DNA of 64,000 bases. Origin: Haematobia irritans (lineage: Eukaryota > Arthropoda > Insecta > Diptera > Muscidae). Shown here piece by piece: positions 34,537-46,662 of this stretch; position 1 is the first letter of the stretch; each line of letters begins with the position of its first letter. Under the pieces are notes generated by a model, which did not search any database, was not told the origin of the DNA, and saw nothing but the letters and a program-made list of their open reading frames with translations. Location of the stretch: positions 64,542,241 to 64,606,240 of the forward strand of contig NC_134400.1 of assembly GCF_050003625.1 (NCBI RefSeq). Reading direction: 5' to 3'. The translations under genes were made by a program, and so were the position numbers.

Positions 34537-34566
34537 CAGGGCTGTGGGGTCGGAGCCGGAGTCGTA

Positions 34567-35048
34567 CACCCAAAGAAATTTGTTAGTAGGGACAGCAGAA
34601 CAGTCTGCTAAAACAGCAGAAAGTGTGCTGAAAAAGGGACAGCAGTCACTGTTTGCTGAAATAGCAAACATTTCCTGCTATTTTTTAAGCTCGACTACAC
34701 TAAATCATGTTTTATTTTGGCTGAAACAAATAAAAATATCAACTTAGGAGCTATCCTAACATAATTAAAACAATATTTTATGAAAATCTATATTAATTGA
34801 TTAAAAATCTGAATATTTATCGATTTGAGGCATAACAGCAAACAAAATGTTTGCTGATCGTATTTATGAGCTTGTAAGTATGTTACAGTGCAAAAATATA
34901 CCAAAAATTACTTTTGGTTCTTAAATATGCTTTGGGGAAAAATTTATAACTTAAAAATTTTATAATTTATTGTTCATTAGGCCCTGAAGTACAAAAATAT
35001 AACAGCAGACATCGACAGCTGTTATTTGCAGACTTTTTTCTATGAGTG
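34567..35048. mobile_element. CACCCA/TGAGTG MITE (482 bp), GCAGACAGC-rich
   Basis: Ends CACCCAAAGAAATTTG and TTTTTTCTATGAGTG, TA on both sides (34565-34566, 35049-35050). The interior holds many TTTGCTGAAATAGCAAAC / CTGCTGTCCC palindromic steps. Same length and sequence as the element split by gypsy at 40675-47097, in opposite orientation. Confidence 0.85.
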
Positions 35049-36536
35049 TAGAAATTTTGCTCGACTCCGGCGAAAAAAAATTCGAAAACCACTTCATATC
35101 TTTCTAACTAAAGAAATATTTCGACAAATTAGATTCCATTAGGGTTTTCAACAACGAAAAACGAAGTACTGGATTTCAGGTCATTCAAAGTGTATTTATA
35201 CGGGTGAAATTTCACGGTGATGTAAAAATTAGGATTGACTAGAATATGGGCCGAATTGGTCAATTGCATTGTCCATTTTTAACATATTAAAATATCGATT
35301 TTTGACCCTATATACTCATGATAAAGGTACAATTTTAAGGCAATATAACAGTAGAACCTAACGTTCTGAATTTTTGGCAGGTATGTCGACACACATTTAA
35401 ACTCAACTTCCGATTTTTTTAAGAAATTTTTCCCAGTCTTGTGCACATTATAAGTTAAGTCCGAAGCCATAATCGATACTGCTGCATGTTTATGGGATCG
35501 ATAACACATTTACCGATTATTTAGTAATCGCCGACAAGTCGTATCGATCCAACAAACTGTAAGATTCTTAACAAACACCGACATTCCGTCCGGAATAACT
35601 GATAGTCTGTAAAGCGCATGATAGACCATTTATAAATCGATGTTTCACCATTTTATTTCTACACTCAAAAAAAAAATTAACTCTCTATTTCACTAAAGCC
35701 AATTTAACTTTATTTTAGTTCATGGAATTATTATGTTTGGAGAAAGAGTCCTTTATTATTTTTTTTTTTTGAGTACGTTAGTTAAATTAACTAAAACCGA
35801 GGAAAACTATGTACACAAATGGAGCATAAAGATTAACTAAATTCTTGTCTTCCACAAAATAGTTCAGTATACAATTGCGTTCATCATGAACATCGTATGT
35901 CACTAAAGACATTCTTGCAATTTTGAACTCCAAGTTTTTCCTTGAAACTACAAATTTTTATTTAACAAATGAAAAAACTTAATTATGTCCAATAAATTTT
36001 CTTGAATTTGTCGAAAAATATTTACTTATTTTAATGACATCGGCGTGATGCCAGCGTTTGTAATACTGTTTAGTTAAAATTTTCTAAAAGTGTTCAAAAT
36101 TTGCTAAAATTAAATGAAAGTTGTATTCCAGGTGGATTCACTGAAACAATATTCGTAACTGTCCAGCTATTCCTGTCATCTGTTGTATGGTAGTTATTTA
36201 AAATTCTGCCCGTCCTAATTTTTGACAGTTTATGTTTGTTTTATATATCCGACACATTACATTTTTTAACATCTAAACATTATATCTGATTAGTCCGACA
36301 TTTTGATTTTATTATTATTTTTCGCTTTTATGTAAATTTATTTTTTATAAAAAGCTTATATCCTGCCAGCATTTCAAACACTGACACTGCAACAATCGCC
36401 AACTGTGATAGTATTTTGCATCACTATTCGCATGAAAGTATTTTGCCATCACTATTGTTACAAGAGCCATTTTATATTTTGTGAAACACCATACGAAACT
36501 AGCTTATTATAATTTATTTAAATAAAACCGAAAGTA
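35049..36536. other. No gene; AT-rich repeat remnants
   Basis: 35050-35440 is AT-rich sequence with GGAGTCG palindromic flanks and no domain. 35618-36536 is AT-rich; a possible ~100-bp T/A-run MITE sits at about 35672-35773 (CACTCAAAAAAAA to TTTTTTTTTGAG, TA-flanked). Nothing else supported. Confidence 0.5.
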
Positions 36537-37057
36537 CACCCAAAAAATTTTGTTACTCATAATAGCAAAAATATTTGCTAAAACAGCAGATTTTGTTTGC
36601 TGAGAAAGGGACAGCAGTAGCATGTAGTTGTTTCAGCAAACATTCGTTAGTTGAAACAGCAAACATTTTTTACAGCTAAAATAGCAAACAAATGCTGCTG
36701 AATTAGCAAACTTCTTTGCTAAAAGTTTTTGACAAACATCTCTGCTGAAATAGCAAACTGCGTTAGTTGAAATAGCTAACATTTTTACTGTTATAACAAC
36801 TACAAATGTTTGTTGTCCCAGCAACAAAATTGGTCGTTTTTAACGATATGTTGAAATGAAACCCGTAAATCATTTAATACAATAACTTCTACATTTATTA
36901 AATGTGTGAAATAAATTGAATTCCATCGAAGTATTGGAAGTTGAGTTGACGTGTTGTACAAGATTTATTTACATTTATTTTTCTTCTTTGGCCTTATACA
37001 CGCGGATAAAACATAACAATCTGTAACGAAAAGAAGTAGAAAAAAGCAATTAGTAAC

Positions 37058-37700
37058 TACACTAGTTTACACTACAATTTACATTTGATTAGAGGTTGGT
37101 TTTTATGTATTTTCATCAAGTGAATTCGAAAATAGAGGTTAAAAATTTTTTAATGGTACAGTTTTTAAGATATACTTATATTTGTTTGTCCTTTTTTCAT
37201 TAGCAAAATAATATCTCGAGCTAAAAATGTACGATTATATCGAACAAATGTGGATCTGTGATAAGTTAAGTGGTTCAAAATATATTTAAAAAAGGGCACA
37301 TTCTAAAAAAATATGCTTATAACTTTGTCATTTTCCTTCCAATCTTATTCTTACGTTAAAGTATCACATTTACGAGCATAAAGTGAAACCGAACGTTATT
37401 TCAACTGTTGGCACTTTTCCACCGGCACAGAATCACTGTAAAACATGATAAAAATTTGCTCAATTTTTATCGATATATTTAGAACCACTTAACTTATCTC
37501 AGATTCAACGATATAAGCGGACATTTCTAGCTTGAGATATGATTCTCGCGTCTAGTAAAAAACTAAAAATGTAAGTATATCTCAAAACGTGTTGCATATA
37601 AAAATTTAACTTCCATATTCGAATTCAGGAAATGAGAATACATTAAAAAATCACCTCACATCAAATATACCTCACAAAAATTTTATTTTGTAAACTATTT
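37058..37700. mobile_element. Foldback element, copy 1
   Basis: The two halves are inverted copies. ACACTAGTTTACAC..AATATCTCGAGC..TAAGTTAAGTGGTTC on the left mirrors GAACCACTTAACTTATC..GAGATATG..TTTTGTAAACT on the right. Arms are ~250 bp with a short centre. Related to 58851-59406. No coding capacity. Confidence 0.75.
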
Positions 37701-37899
37701 TTATTTATAGGTATTGTATTGGACGACGTCATCAAAGTTCAAATAGGTACTTTTAGCAAAAATTAAAATGGTTAAAACTAAAAGCATACATTATTCTCTT
37801 AAGGCCGTATTTAGTAAAATAGCAAGGTTGTAATGTTATCCTGGTTTTAATACTCACATTTAAGGTGAACTTTGCCAATTGTGAAACATTCGAGTACAG

Positions 37900-38250
37900 T
37901 TTAGGTTAGCTATAGTGGCAGCCCGCTATTTCAGGCCCACTTTGACTATTCAGTCCCTTATGATACAGCAGTGTTGAACTTCTCTCTTGTCACTGAGTGC
38001 CACCCGATTCCATGCAGGAAGCTCAAAGACCAGGAATCTCCTTTTAATAGCCGAGCCTGAACACCATTTCCCATTGCGATGAAAAATTTAGAGTAGGTTT
38101 GAAATATTCAGAAATATCACCAACATTCTAGAGGGAGTAATCCACCTATCCACCGTTGCAAAACTTTATACTGTTTAGTCGAAACTAGGATTGAATCCAT
38201 AACCGTTTGTATGCAAAACGGGCTTGAACCATTGTACGACGGTTGCTCCC
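37900..38250 (-). mobile_element. tRNA-derived SINE (copy 2, diverged)
   Basis: Same layout and orientation as 1958-2309: the tail TTAGGTTAGC..GTGGCAGCCCG at the left, the tRNA-like head at the right (B-box position now AGGATTGAATCC, A-box region TTGTACGACGG). Many substitutions, so it is much older than copy 1. Confidence 0.85.
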
Positions 38251-39454
38251 ATATATCAATGTATAATAGCAATTTTCCAATCTAAAAATTATTAAAAACA
38301 AAAGTTCTTTAAAATGAATACAATATTATACAACCCAATACTTACCAAACAACACAAAATAATTTTTCTAGTTTCCCGGCTTGTCTCGTGTTTTCGTTTA
38401 AAAGTGATGTTTTGACGGCGTTGGCGTTTGACATATCGACGTTGACATTTGTCAAAACCAACATTAGGGCTGTTTTTTTGTCCGTGAAGGACAAAAAAAA
38501 ACAGACTACTCATTTGTCCTGGACATCTCCAAAAATATGCAACACTGTCATCAGCTGTTTAAAAACAATCACAGAAAAGAAGTGAAATCTTGCATTTTTA
38601 ATGTATGAAATGCTCCAATTAGTAATACATATTTACTGCTGCGATTATTTATGACACTATACCACTTTGAATTACATGTTTTTCCATAAATTAGTAACAA
38701 TAAAGTGCTATTGTGAATCGATGGAGCGTCACTTTATCAAAACACAATCTGACAAGATCGGCGCGACTTGCACTGATGAGATGTTCTGGATAGAACACCA
38801 GTGCAACGATGTTCTGGATAGCCCATACAAATGTTGTACCCAGTGCAAAAAGAAAACAGCCCTATTAGGTCTGTTTGCGTACTTTTCTAGCAATAGATCT
38901 GTTCGCGTACTTTTCCAGTAAAAACATATCCAGTAAAAACTAGCAAGAGAGTAAGAGTGTATTTTACAATCTTTGCTTAAAATTGCTACACGAACGGTAT
39001 CCAGTAACTATTTGCAAATTGAAAATTTCAACTGCTAAAACATTGAAAACAAAAAAACGAATCCTGTATATTTAACTTCCAATCGTAGTTGCCGAACATA
39101 TACATTGTATTGATACTTTGTTTGTTATCAATAACCAGCTAGCAACGTATGCTATGGTTTGCAAAATTTTACTGGGAAAAAATCCCTAGCAAAAACTTGC
39201 AATTTCTCTATCTCATAACTGTCAAATGTAGTCTCTCTCCGGCTCTCTTTTGCTGGCGTTTTGGTGTAAACGAACGACTTCCAGTAAAAATTTTTAATAA
39301 TTATCAAAAATTATCGGGTTCTCGAACGGAGCTAATAATTATCCAATAAAAACTACCAAAAGAGTAAATGTGCATTTTACTCTCTTTGCTTAAAATTGCT
39401 GAAAAGTACGGGAATGCAAACCAGTAACTAGAGAAAAGTAATCGTGAAAAATTA
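38251..39454. other. No gene recognised; AT-rich with short repeats
   Basis: Contains a TTGACATTTGTCAA-type palindrome near 38447, a repeated GATGTTCTGGATAG step (38778, 38810), and a duplicated CCAGTAAAAACTA..GAGAGTAA stretch (38935 and 39345) that hints at a decayed MITE. Short frames here show no domain. Confidence 0.4.
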
Positions 39455-39835
39455 GCGGCTAAACTCGAACCCACCTTAAGGTGGGTATTAAGTTCGAGTT
39501 TAAGGTGGGTACTAAGTTCGAGTTTATCCGCTAATTTTCAATAAAGTGAAAACTAAATCAGTAAAAAACGTTATAAAATTATACATATTTGTATAATTAA
39601 TAAATTAATACCCACCTTTAGCCGCTAAAAACGACATTTTTAACGATTACTTTTCTTTAATAATCCATTTTAAGGAATACAAACTTTGTGAAAATTTGCT
39701 TTGGGCTTTTCCCCATCAAGTTATAATAAAATTTGCAACAAATATGTATAATTTCATGCATTTTTCTTACTGATTTAGTTTTCACTATAGCGATTTTAGC
39801 GGCTAAACTGGAACTTAATGCTCACATTTAAAATG
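39455..39835. mobile_element. Rearranged Harbinger-like MITE (AGGTGGGTATTAAG family)
   Basis: Carries AAGGTGGGTATTAAGTTCGA twice in 60 bp at the left and TTTTAGCGGCTAAACTGG at the right. The interior CCCCATCAAGTTATAAT matches 40351-40581. Looks like one copy inserted in or recombined with another. Confidence 0.6.
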
Positions 39836-40350
39836 TAAATTACTAAAAAGTGTTGCTTGTTCACAAATGTTATTGCATAATCAAAAAATACTAATTGTTT
39901 TTAACGTTTGAAGTTTTATAGTGTGTGCCAATTTACTATTGTCCATTTGACTGGAGAGACTTTATAATTTTATTCGGATCAGTAGAAAATTTCAGCAAAC
40001 TACTGAGTTTTCTGCAGTATGTCTGCTGTTCCAAAATAACAAATTGTTTGCTGTTTTAGCAAAAAAATCTGCTAAAACAGCAGCATTTTGTTTGCTGAAA
40101 AATAGCAGACAGTGTTTGCTATTAACAACAGACTTTTTTCTATGAGTGTAAATTTCTGAAAACATAGTTATTTCGCTTAAAATTGTGAAAGGTATATTGG
40201 TGAACAATTTTCGTCTTTAAAAATTGAATAAAGTGATTGTTTTTCCGATATTTTTCCAGACACGCTGCCTCGATTGAGAATAAACACACTGGCTGATAAC
40301 CGTTGCAACGTGTAACTTGCTACTTGTAAATCAACATCATTCTTGTATTA

Positions 40351-40581
40351 AGGTGGGTATTAAGTTCGAGTTTAGCCGCTAAAATTGCTATTTTTCACGA
40401 TTACTTTTCTTAATTAATCCACTTTAAGGAATACAAACTTTATGAAAATTTGCTTTGGGCTATTCCCCATCAAGTTATAATAAAATTTGCAACAAAATTT
40501 GTATAATTGTATGACTTTTTTTACTGATTTAGTTTTCACTTTAGCGATTTTAGCGGCTAAACTCGAACTTAATACCCACCT
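40351..40581. mobile_element. Harbinger-like MITE (231 bp)
   Basis: Inverted ends AGGTGGGTATTAAGTTCGAG and its complement, with pairing continuing through TTTAGCCGCTAAAAT. TTA on both sides (40348-40350, 40582-40584) matches the PIF/Harbinger target duplication. Noncoding. Relatives at 39455-39835 and 52245-52424. Confidence 0.85.
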
Positions 40582-40726
40582 TTAATGCTAAAAATTATAT
40601 TAAATGTGATGTGATAGTCGTATAAAAGAATTTATAAATGTTTAATCAAATTAATAAACATCTAAATACTCGTGCACTCATAGAAAAAAGTCTGCTAAAA
40701 ACAGCAGTCGATGTCTGCTGTTATAT

Positions 40727-41324
40727 TGTTACGAATTTGATAATTATAGATTTAAGTTTGTTTAAATTAGTTTCCGTTAATTTAAAATTTCAAATTGTAT
40801 CGATAAAATTTCGCTATCACTTGTTGGAATCATCTAGTATTTTCCTAAATTTCTTTTATGTTCTTTTGTTTGCTTATTTTCATATCGAAATGTTAGTTCT
40901 TACTCTCGCATAGAATAACAACCCCTTTGCTTTGTTATTTTGCTTTCTCATTTCATCTCATTGTCTATTGTCATTGTTGTTGTAGTAATGCGAGCATATA
41001 TCTATGTGAGTGTATATGTGTTTGGCAGCCACCAGACGAATAGCTTAATGGTCGTAGATCCTTCTAGCGTTGTCTAAAAATGTTCTGGCGTTGCCAGAAT
41101 ATTGTAGTGCTGCCAGAATGTTCTCGTATTGCCAGACCGTCATATATAAAAGCGCTCGCATGCTGCTAACGAGTCAGTCTTAATTAAAGCGTCAAACGAA
41201 TAACATCAGTGTGAACGAATTGTAAAGTGAAGTCATAGTAAATAAATTGTAGATTAACGTTATTTAAACGAACAGTGTTTTAATTGTCGGGTAATTAAAA
41301 AAGCCTAAATATAAAAACGTAACA
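40727..41324 (+). repeat. 5' LTR (598 bp) of gypsy element
   Basis: Runs TGTTACGAATTTG to AAAAACGTAACA. About eight substitutions distinguish it from the 3' LTR of equal length. A TATA-like CATATATAAAAGCGCTC at ~41150 followed by CATGCTGC is a plausible core promoter, with transcription start near GAGTCAGTCTTA (41171). Flanked by atat (40723-40726). Confidence 0.95.
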
Positions 41325-41345
41325 ATTGGTGTCGGAAGTGAAATA
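41325..41345 (+). promoter_or_regulatory. Primer-binding region of gypsy element
   Basis: TTGGTGTCGGAAGTGAAAT directly follows the LTR; TGG-start sequences pair with a tRNA 3' CCA end. The tRNA was not identified. Confidence 0.65.
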
Positions 41346-41361
41346 ACGAAAAAAATCTACA

Positions 41362-42734
41362 ATGAAGATTAATGAGCTTCGAGTGGAAGACTTAAAAAAG
41401 GAATTGAGCAAACTGGAGCTGCCGACAACAGGCAATAAGGCCCAGCTTCAAAAGCGTCTACTGGAAGAGTTTGAACGGCGTAATATGGACATTGCGACGC
41501 ATGAGTTTGATTATAAGGAAGACATTGATGAATCAATACTCGTCAATACCAGCAGTGTAGAAACTCCGTCTGTGGCTTCGAGTGTTGTAGATTACACATC
41601 AATGCTCAGTGTTTTGAGTAAAATGATGGAGGAAAACTCTAGAAAAATCATGGATGGGAATTCTAGAAAAATGGAAGAAAATTCTAGAAAAATAGAAGCA
41701 AATTCTAGAAAATTGGAAGAAAAATTCGACGAAAATTCAAAAAAGATGGACGAAAATTCTAGAATTCTCAATGAAAAACTTCAAGAAATTTCTGAAAGCA
41801 TGGAAAACGTGTGGACCATATAGAAGGTCAAATTATAGAATTGGATAAGAAAGTTCTTTCCGTAGATGAGAAAATTGTGGTTCACGATGAGAAACTTCTA
41901 CACCTGGAGAAAAAAATGGCTGACCTGGAAATTAAAGGTTGTCCCGTGCGCGTAATCGACGGCCCAAAAATCAAAACTCCTGTTTTTGATGGCTCATCTT
42001 CATTTGATGTTTTCAAATTCCAATTTGAGACGGTGGCATCCAGAAACATGTGGAATGACAACGACAGAGCAATTGAACTTCTGTTGGCATTGAAGGGTAA
42101 TGCTGCCGATGTAATACAAAGTATCCCAACTTCTTCCAGAAATAACTATAACGAAGTAATAGCTGCACTACAATGCAAGTACGGTGGAGAACATAAGCAA
42201 GACATCTTTAGAATGGAATTAAGAGGTAGAATCCAGAAATCAAACTAGACTCTACAAGACTTTGCAACAGAAGTTGAGCGGTTGGTGCTACTGACATACC
42301 CAGGAGAGAGTCACCCACTTGTGGACCGCATCAAAATTGAGACCTTTGTGAATGGCATTCGAGACCCAGACATAAAATGTGCAACATATGCGTCACAAGA
42401 GGCTACATTCGCTGAAACAGTAACATTTGCACTTGCGCAAGAAACTGCGAGATTGCTGGCACGGCCCCAAATTCACAAAGTACGCAGAGTAGAGACCGAG
42501 TGTGAAGAATCGAAATCTATCATTGACTCGATGAAAGAGGCAGTGAAGCAGGTAATGCAAGAATTGAAACAGGATGCAACTAAATCCCGAATCAAATGCT
42601 ATAACTGTGATAAGCCGGGACATCTAGCTCGAGAATGCAAAGCACGACGCAAACGGTCAATATACACATCACCATCAATAAACAATAGCCATAAGAAGGT
42701 GACCCCACAGTCAAGTGAGTCACCTTTAAACTAA
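41362..42734 (+). pseudogene. Gypsy gag (SAP, coiled coil, capsid, CCHC), frameshift and stop
   Basis: Starts ATG 41362, MKINELRVEDLKKEL, a SAP-like N-terminus (LPTTGNKAQLQKRLLEEF). A charged Asn-Ser-Arg-Lys heptad-like run (EENSRKI repeats, residues ~90-145) follows, probably a coiled coil. A frameshift near 41815 moves the reading to LDKKVLSVDEKIVVHDEK and capsid sequence (PVFDGSSSFDVFKFQF, ALQCKYGGEHKQD). An in-frame TAG at 42246 breaks it before LQDFATEVERLVLL, and a single zinc knuckle CYNCDKPGHLAREC lies near 42597. Protease follows in the -1 frame, as is usual for gag-pol frameshifting. Confidence 0.85.
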
Positions 42735-42756
42735 ATCGAGCTAGTTCAGCAGGGCA

Positions 42757-43378
42757 AGAGCTGGCTCCCCCAGACGATGGCCCCACCATCTCCATAGCAA
42801 TAGTCCAACAGAAAAATAACAATTTAACTATTGCGGGTGTTATTAATGGCGACAAGCGTACTTTGACGTTGGATACTGGTGCATCAAAGTCTATTATTAG
42901 ATCTGATTTAGTAAAAGGAAAAGTTACACCACTGATTGGAGTCAAGCTACGCACGGCTACAGGGGAACCCGCAACCGTATATGGAAAGGTCGCCGTAAAA
43001 TTAACTATTGCTAACAAACCCGTTACTTATGATTTCATTGTGGCCGATATAGTAGACGAAGTTATAATTGGAGCGGATTTCATGATTGCTTTTGATCTCA
43101 ATCTGGATATGAACCGTCATGTAATGACATGGTGCGATGCCGAAATAACGGTAAACGTGGGATACGACGAGTATACACCTGTCAGACGTTTGACAACGAG
43201 CCAGTCAGAGTCTATACCACCGAATGCCGAAGCAATTATATGGGTTTCTATGAATGGAGATTGTGAAGTCGGCCAATTGTGGGTTGTTGAAACAGCAGAA
43301 AACAAAAGCAACAACATCTTGATAGCAAATGCCCTGCTTTTGCTTCTGAAAAGGGAAATCAAGGAAGAACATCTGTAG
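42757..43378 (+). pseudogene. Gypsy protease domain (pol N-terminus)
   Basis: The frame -1 to gag reads GQELAPPDDGPTISIAIV then LTLDTGASKSIIRSDL (catalytic D in DTG) and VIIGADFMIAFDLNLD, the flap/ADF-type region. It ends at a TAG (43376), because a frameshift near 43,370 separates it from RT, whose frame carries [17 protein letters not shown]. It would release Gag and Pol products from the polyprotein. Confidence 0.85.
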
Positions 43379-46053
43379 GGAAACATGAAATTAAAACCGC
43401 AGAAGAAAGGCCCATAAAACAGGCACCACGAAGTGTTCCCCTGGCAAAAAGAGACGAAGTTCAAAAGCTCATAAAGGAAATGGCGGAGAGTGGTGTGATC
43501 GAGCCGTCATCAAGTCCTTGGTGTTCCCCAGTTGTGCTGGTCAAAAAGAAAGATGGAAGTACCCGATTCTGCGTGGACTACAGAAAACTGAATGATGTCA
43601 CCAAAAAGGACAGTTATCCGCTTCCACGCATTGATGACACGTAGGACACACTAGCCGGAACAACATGGTTTTCTACGCTCGATTTGCAGAGTGGATATTG
43701 ACAAGTAGAGATCGCCGAGAAAGACAAGGAAAAGACGGCTTTTGGCGTTAATGACGGTCTCTGGCAATTCAATGTAATGCCGTTCGGGCTCTGCAACGCT
43801 CCGGCTACCTTCGAAAGATTGATGGAGCGGGTACTGAAGGGGTTGCACTGGAAATCGTGCTTGATATACTTGGATGACATCATAGTGATGGGCAAAACAT
43901 TTGACGAGCACCTTAAGAACTTGAAAGACGTTATCCAGCAAATGTCAGCCACTGGTCTACGCCTTAACGCAAAGAAATGCTCCCTTTTCCAGCGGGAAGT
44001 TAAATACCTGGGTCATCATGTGACTGCAGAGGGCATATCCACCGATGAAGACAAAATCCAAGCTGTCAGAGATTGGCCACGACCTCGAAATCTCCACGAA
44101 TTAAGAAGTTTCCTTGGGTTATGTACATATTACCGACGATTCGTCCCAAACTTCGCCAGCATCGCCGCTAGTCTCCATAAATTGACGCAAAAAGGTCAGA
44201 AGTTCCAGTGGAGCGACGAACAGGAGGATTCATTCCAACATTTAAAAGAACTTTTATGTTCAGCTCCTGTTCTAGCGTATCCTATTCCGGGCGAAAAATT
44301 TGTTTTGGATACAGATGCTAGCGCGTATGGTATTGGAGGTGTGCTATCTCAACAGATAGACGGCAAGGAGAAGGTCATCGGATATTTCAGCAGAACGTTG
44401 TCCAAGCCTGAAAAGAACTACTGTGTAACGCGACGAGAGCTGCTAGCCATCATAGAGAGTGTAAAACATTATCATAAATATTTGTATGGACAACACTTCT
44501 TGCTAAGGACTGATCACTCAGCTCTACGATGGTTGCTTCAATTCAAGAATCCGGAAGCTCAACTGGCACGTTGGATCGAGAGGCTCCAGAGCTATGATTT
44601 CAGTATCGAGCATAGAAAAGGTGGAAAACACGGTAACGCTGATGCTTTGTCACGTCGACCTTGCAGTATAGAATGCAAGCACTGCTCGAAAGCTGAACAT
44701 AAGGAGGAGATTGTTGATATTCGGCTGTTACACATCGAATCTGGAGTGGACTGGCCAACAGAACAGCGTAAAGATCCCATTTTGAACAAAATTATTTCGG
44801 CAAAGGAAGAGAACAAGAAGCCCAGTAAGAAAGACATCGCAGCCGAAAGTCCACTTATGAAATCATACTGGGCTCAATGGGATAGTTTAGTTCTAGTCAA
44901 TGGATCCCTGCAACGTAAATGGGAAAGCGAAGATGGCAAGAACAACCGAAATTTGATCATCGTACCGGATTCCAAAATAAGAGACGTTTTGGCGGAGTTC
45001 CATAATGGTCCCAGTGGAGGTCATCTGGGAATAACCAAAACAGCCGAGAAAGTGAAGCAACGATTCTACTGGGTTGGATGCCAGAAATCAATTGCTGAAT
45101 GGGTAGCCAATTGCGAGAAGTGCATGAAGGCGAAAGGTTCAACAAGGAAAAGTCGAGGTCCTATGCAAGAGTATAGACCAGGAGCCCCGTTTGAAAGAAT
45201 AGCAATGGACGTGGCAGGCCCTTTCCCAGTAAGTGATTCTGGAAACGTTGTGGTCATGGACTACTTCAGCAAATGGCCGGAGGTGTATGCAATTCCAAAC
45301 CAAGAGGCAAAAACGATTATGGATGTGGTCAACAAAAACTGGATATGTCGCTACGGTGTGCCGTCCGAGGTTCACTCAGACCAGGGAAGAAATTTTGAAT
45401 CGGCCATATTCAAAGAGATGTGCGAATCCCTTGGTATCAAGAAAACGAGGACTACGCCATTAGATCCACAATCCGATGGCATGGTAGAAACGTTTAATCG
45501 CACCCTGGAGGAACATCTTCGAAAAGTGGTGGACAACGGCCAGAGGGACTGGGACGAGCATATACCAAAGTTTTTGCTGTCCTATAGATCTGTCATTCAT
45601 GATTCCACCTCTCGAACACCGGCCAATGTTCTATTCGGAACTGAGTTAAAGTTGCCTGGAGATCTGATATTCGGCGCTAAGCCTAATGAGTTCGCCATGG
45701 AAGAAAACAGAAACGACATTCCAAACACTTTCGAAGAAGTTCACGAATCAGTGCCCAACAAAATAAAAATGGTCAGCAACAGAATGAAGGCGAGATACGA
45801 TCGTGCTGTAAAAACTGAGGGCTTCCAAGAAGAAGAATTGGTTCTACTATTTAACCCGCAACGAAAGAAAGGATTGTGTCCTAAACTGCAAACACAGTGG
45901 GAAGGCCCATACAAAGTCATCAAGAAGATCAATGATGTTGTATACCGGATTCAGAAGGACGTCAGCCCTAGATCAAAGATGAAAGTTGTACATCTGGAAC
46001 GATTGGCTCCTTACGGAACAGGTTCTGTGCCTGTTCGGGACGAACAGGCATAA
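43377..46053 (+). pseudogene. Gypsy pol: RT, RNase H, integrase (two stops in RT)
   Basis: RT substrate region [20 protein letters not shown]; a TAG after PLPRIDDT and a TGA in place of W in STLDLQSGYxQVEI disrupt the fingers. From 43699 the frame is open to 46053: NVMPFGLCNAPATFERLM, catalytic LIYLDDIIVM, RNase H FVLDTDASAYGIGGVLSQQI with later TDHSAL, ending KHGNADALSRRP. Integrase: zinc finger H..H..CEKCMKAK, core D (AMDVAGPFP), D (VHSDQGRNFES), E (SDGMVETFNRT), then a C-terminal EELVLLFNPQ..GPYKVIK chromatin/DNA-binding part. No env-like frame before the LTR. Only a few lesions separate it from an intact pol. Confidence 0.92.
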
Positions 46054-46064
46054 GCGGGAGGCAG
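46054..46064 (+). promoter_or_regulatory. Polypurine tract
   Basis: GCGGGAGGCAG lies directly before the 3' LTR start, the normal position for plus-strand priming. Confidence 0.7.
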
Positions 46065-46662
46065 TGTTACGAATTTGATAATTATAGATTTAAGTTTGTT
46101 TAAATTAGTTTCCGTTAATTTAAAATTTCAAATTGTATCGATAAAATTTCGCTATCACTTGTTGGAATCATCTAGTATTTTCCTAAATTTCTTTTATGTT
46201 CTTTTGTTTGCTTATTTTCATATCGAAATGTTAGTTCTTACTCTCGCATAGAATAACAACCCCTTTGCTTTGTTATTTTGCTTTCTCATTTCATCTCATT
46301 GTCTATTGTCATTGTTGTTGTAGTAATGCGAGCATATATCTATGTGAGTGTATATGTGTTTGGCAGCCACCAGATGAACAACTTAATGGTCGTAGATCCT
46401 TCTAGCGTTGTCAAAGAATGTTCTGGCGTTGCCAGAATATTGTAGTGCTGCCTGAATGTTCTCGTATTGCCTGACCGTCATATATAAAAGCGCTCGCATG
46501 CTGCTAACGAGTCAGTCTTAATTAAAGCGTCAAACGAATAACATCAGTGTGAACGAATTGTAAAGTGAAGTCATAGTAAATAAATTGTAGATTAACGTTA
46601 TTTAAACGAACAGTGTTTTAATTGTCGGGTAATTAAAAACGCCTAAATATAAAAACGTAACA
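46065..46662 (+). repeat. 3' LTR (598 bp) of gypsy element
   Basis: Same termini and length as 40727-41324, ~1.3% divergent by eye. Followed by atat (46663-46666), matching 40723-40726. A 4-bp ATAT duplication fits the AT-rich target preference of 17.6/297-type gypsy elements. Confidence 0.95.

Larger units (their letters stand above)
30872..35617. mobile_element. GCGCTTTACAGAC-type TIR element, long form or split by insert
   Basis: Left end GCGCTTTACAGACTATCAGT at 30872, right end its complement at 35617; subterminal sequences match the 239-bp copy at 48099-48337. In the short copy the halves meet at TATTGTGCACAATATAAG. Here the left half stops at TATTGTGCA (30940) and the right half resumes at TTGTGCACATTATAAG (~35440). 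The ~4.5 kb between contains a LINE and an exon-like frame. Either this is the longer ancestral element or a large insert with a ~7-bp TTGTGCA duplication. Confidence 0.65.
36537..40148. mobile_element. Diverged CACCCA/TGAGTG element split by several inserts
   Basis: Left end CACCCAAAAAATTTTG after TA (36535-36536), followed by ~300 bp of AGCAAACATTTTTGCTG steps. The right end 39985-40148 finishes TTTTTTCTATGAGTG before TA. The ~3.1 kb between holds a foldback element, a SINE and unassigned AT-rich DNA. The ends may belong to one element or to two different ones. Confidence 0.5.

Noticed and set aside
36633..36827. 64-codon frame CYFSCKKCLLFQL.. resembling a Cys-rich protein
   Set aside because: It is generated by TTTGCTGAAATAGCAAAC palindromic repeats of the MITE.
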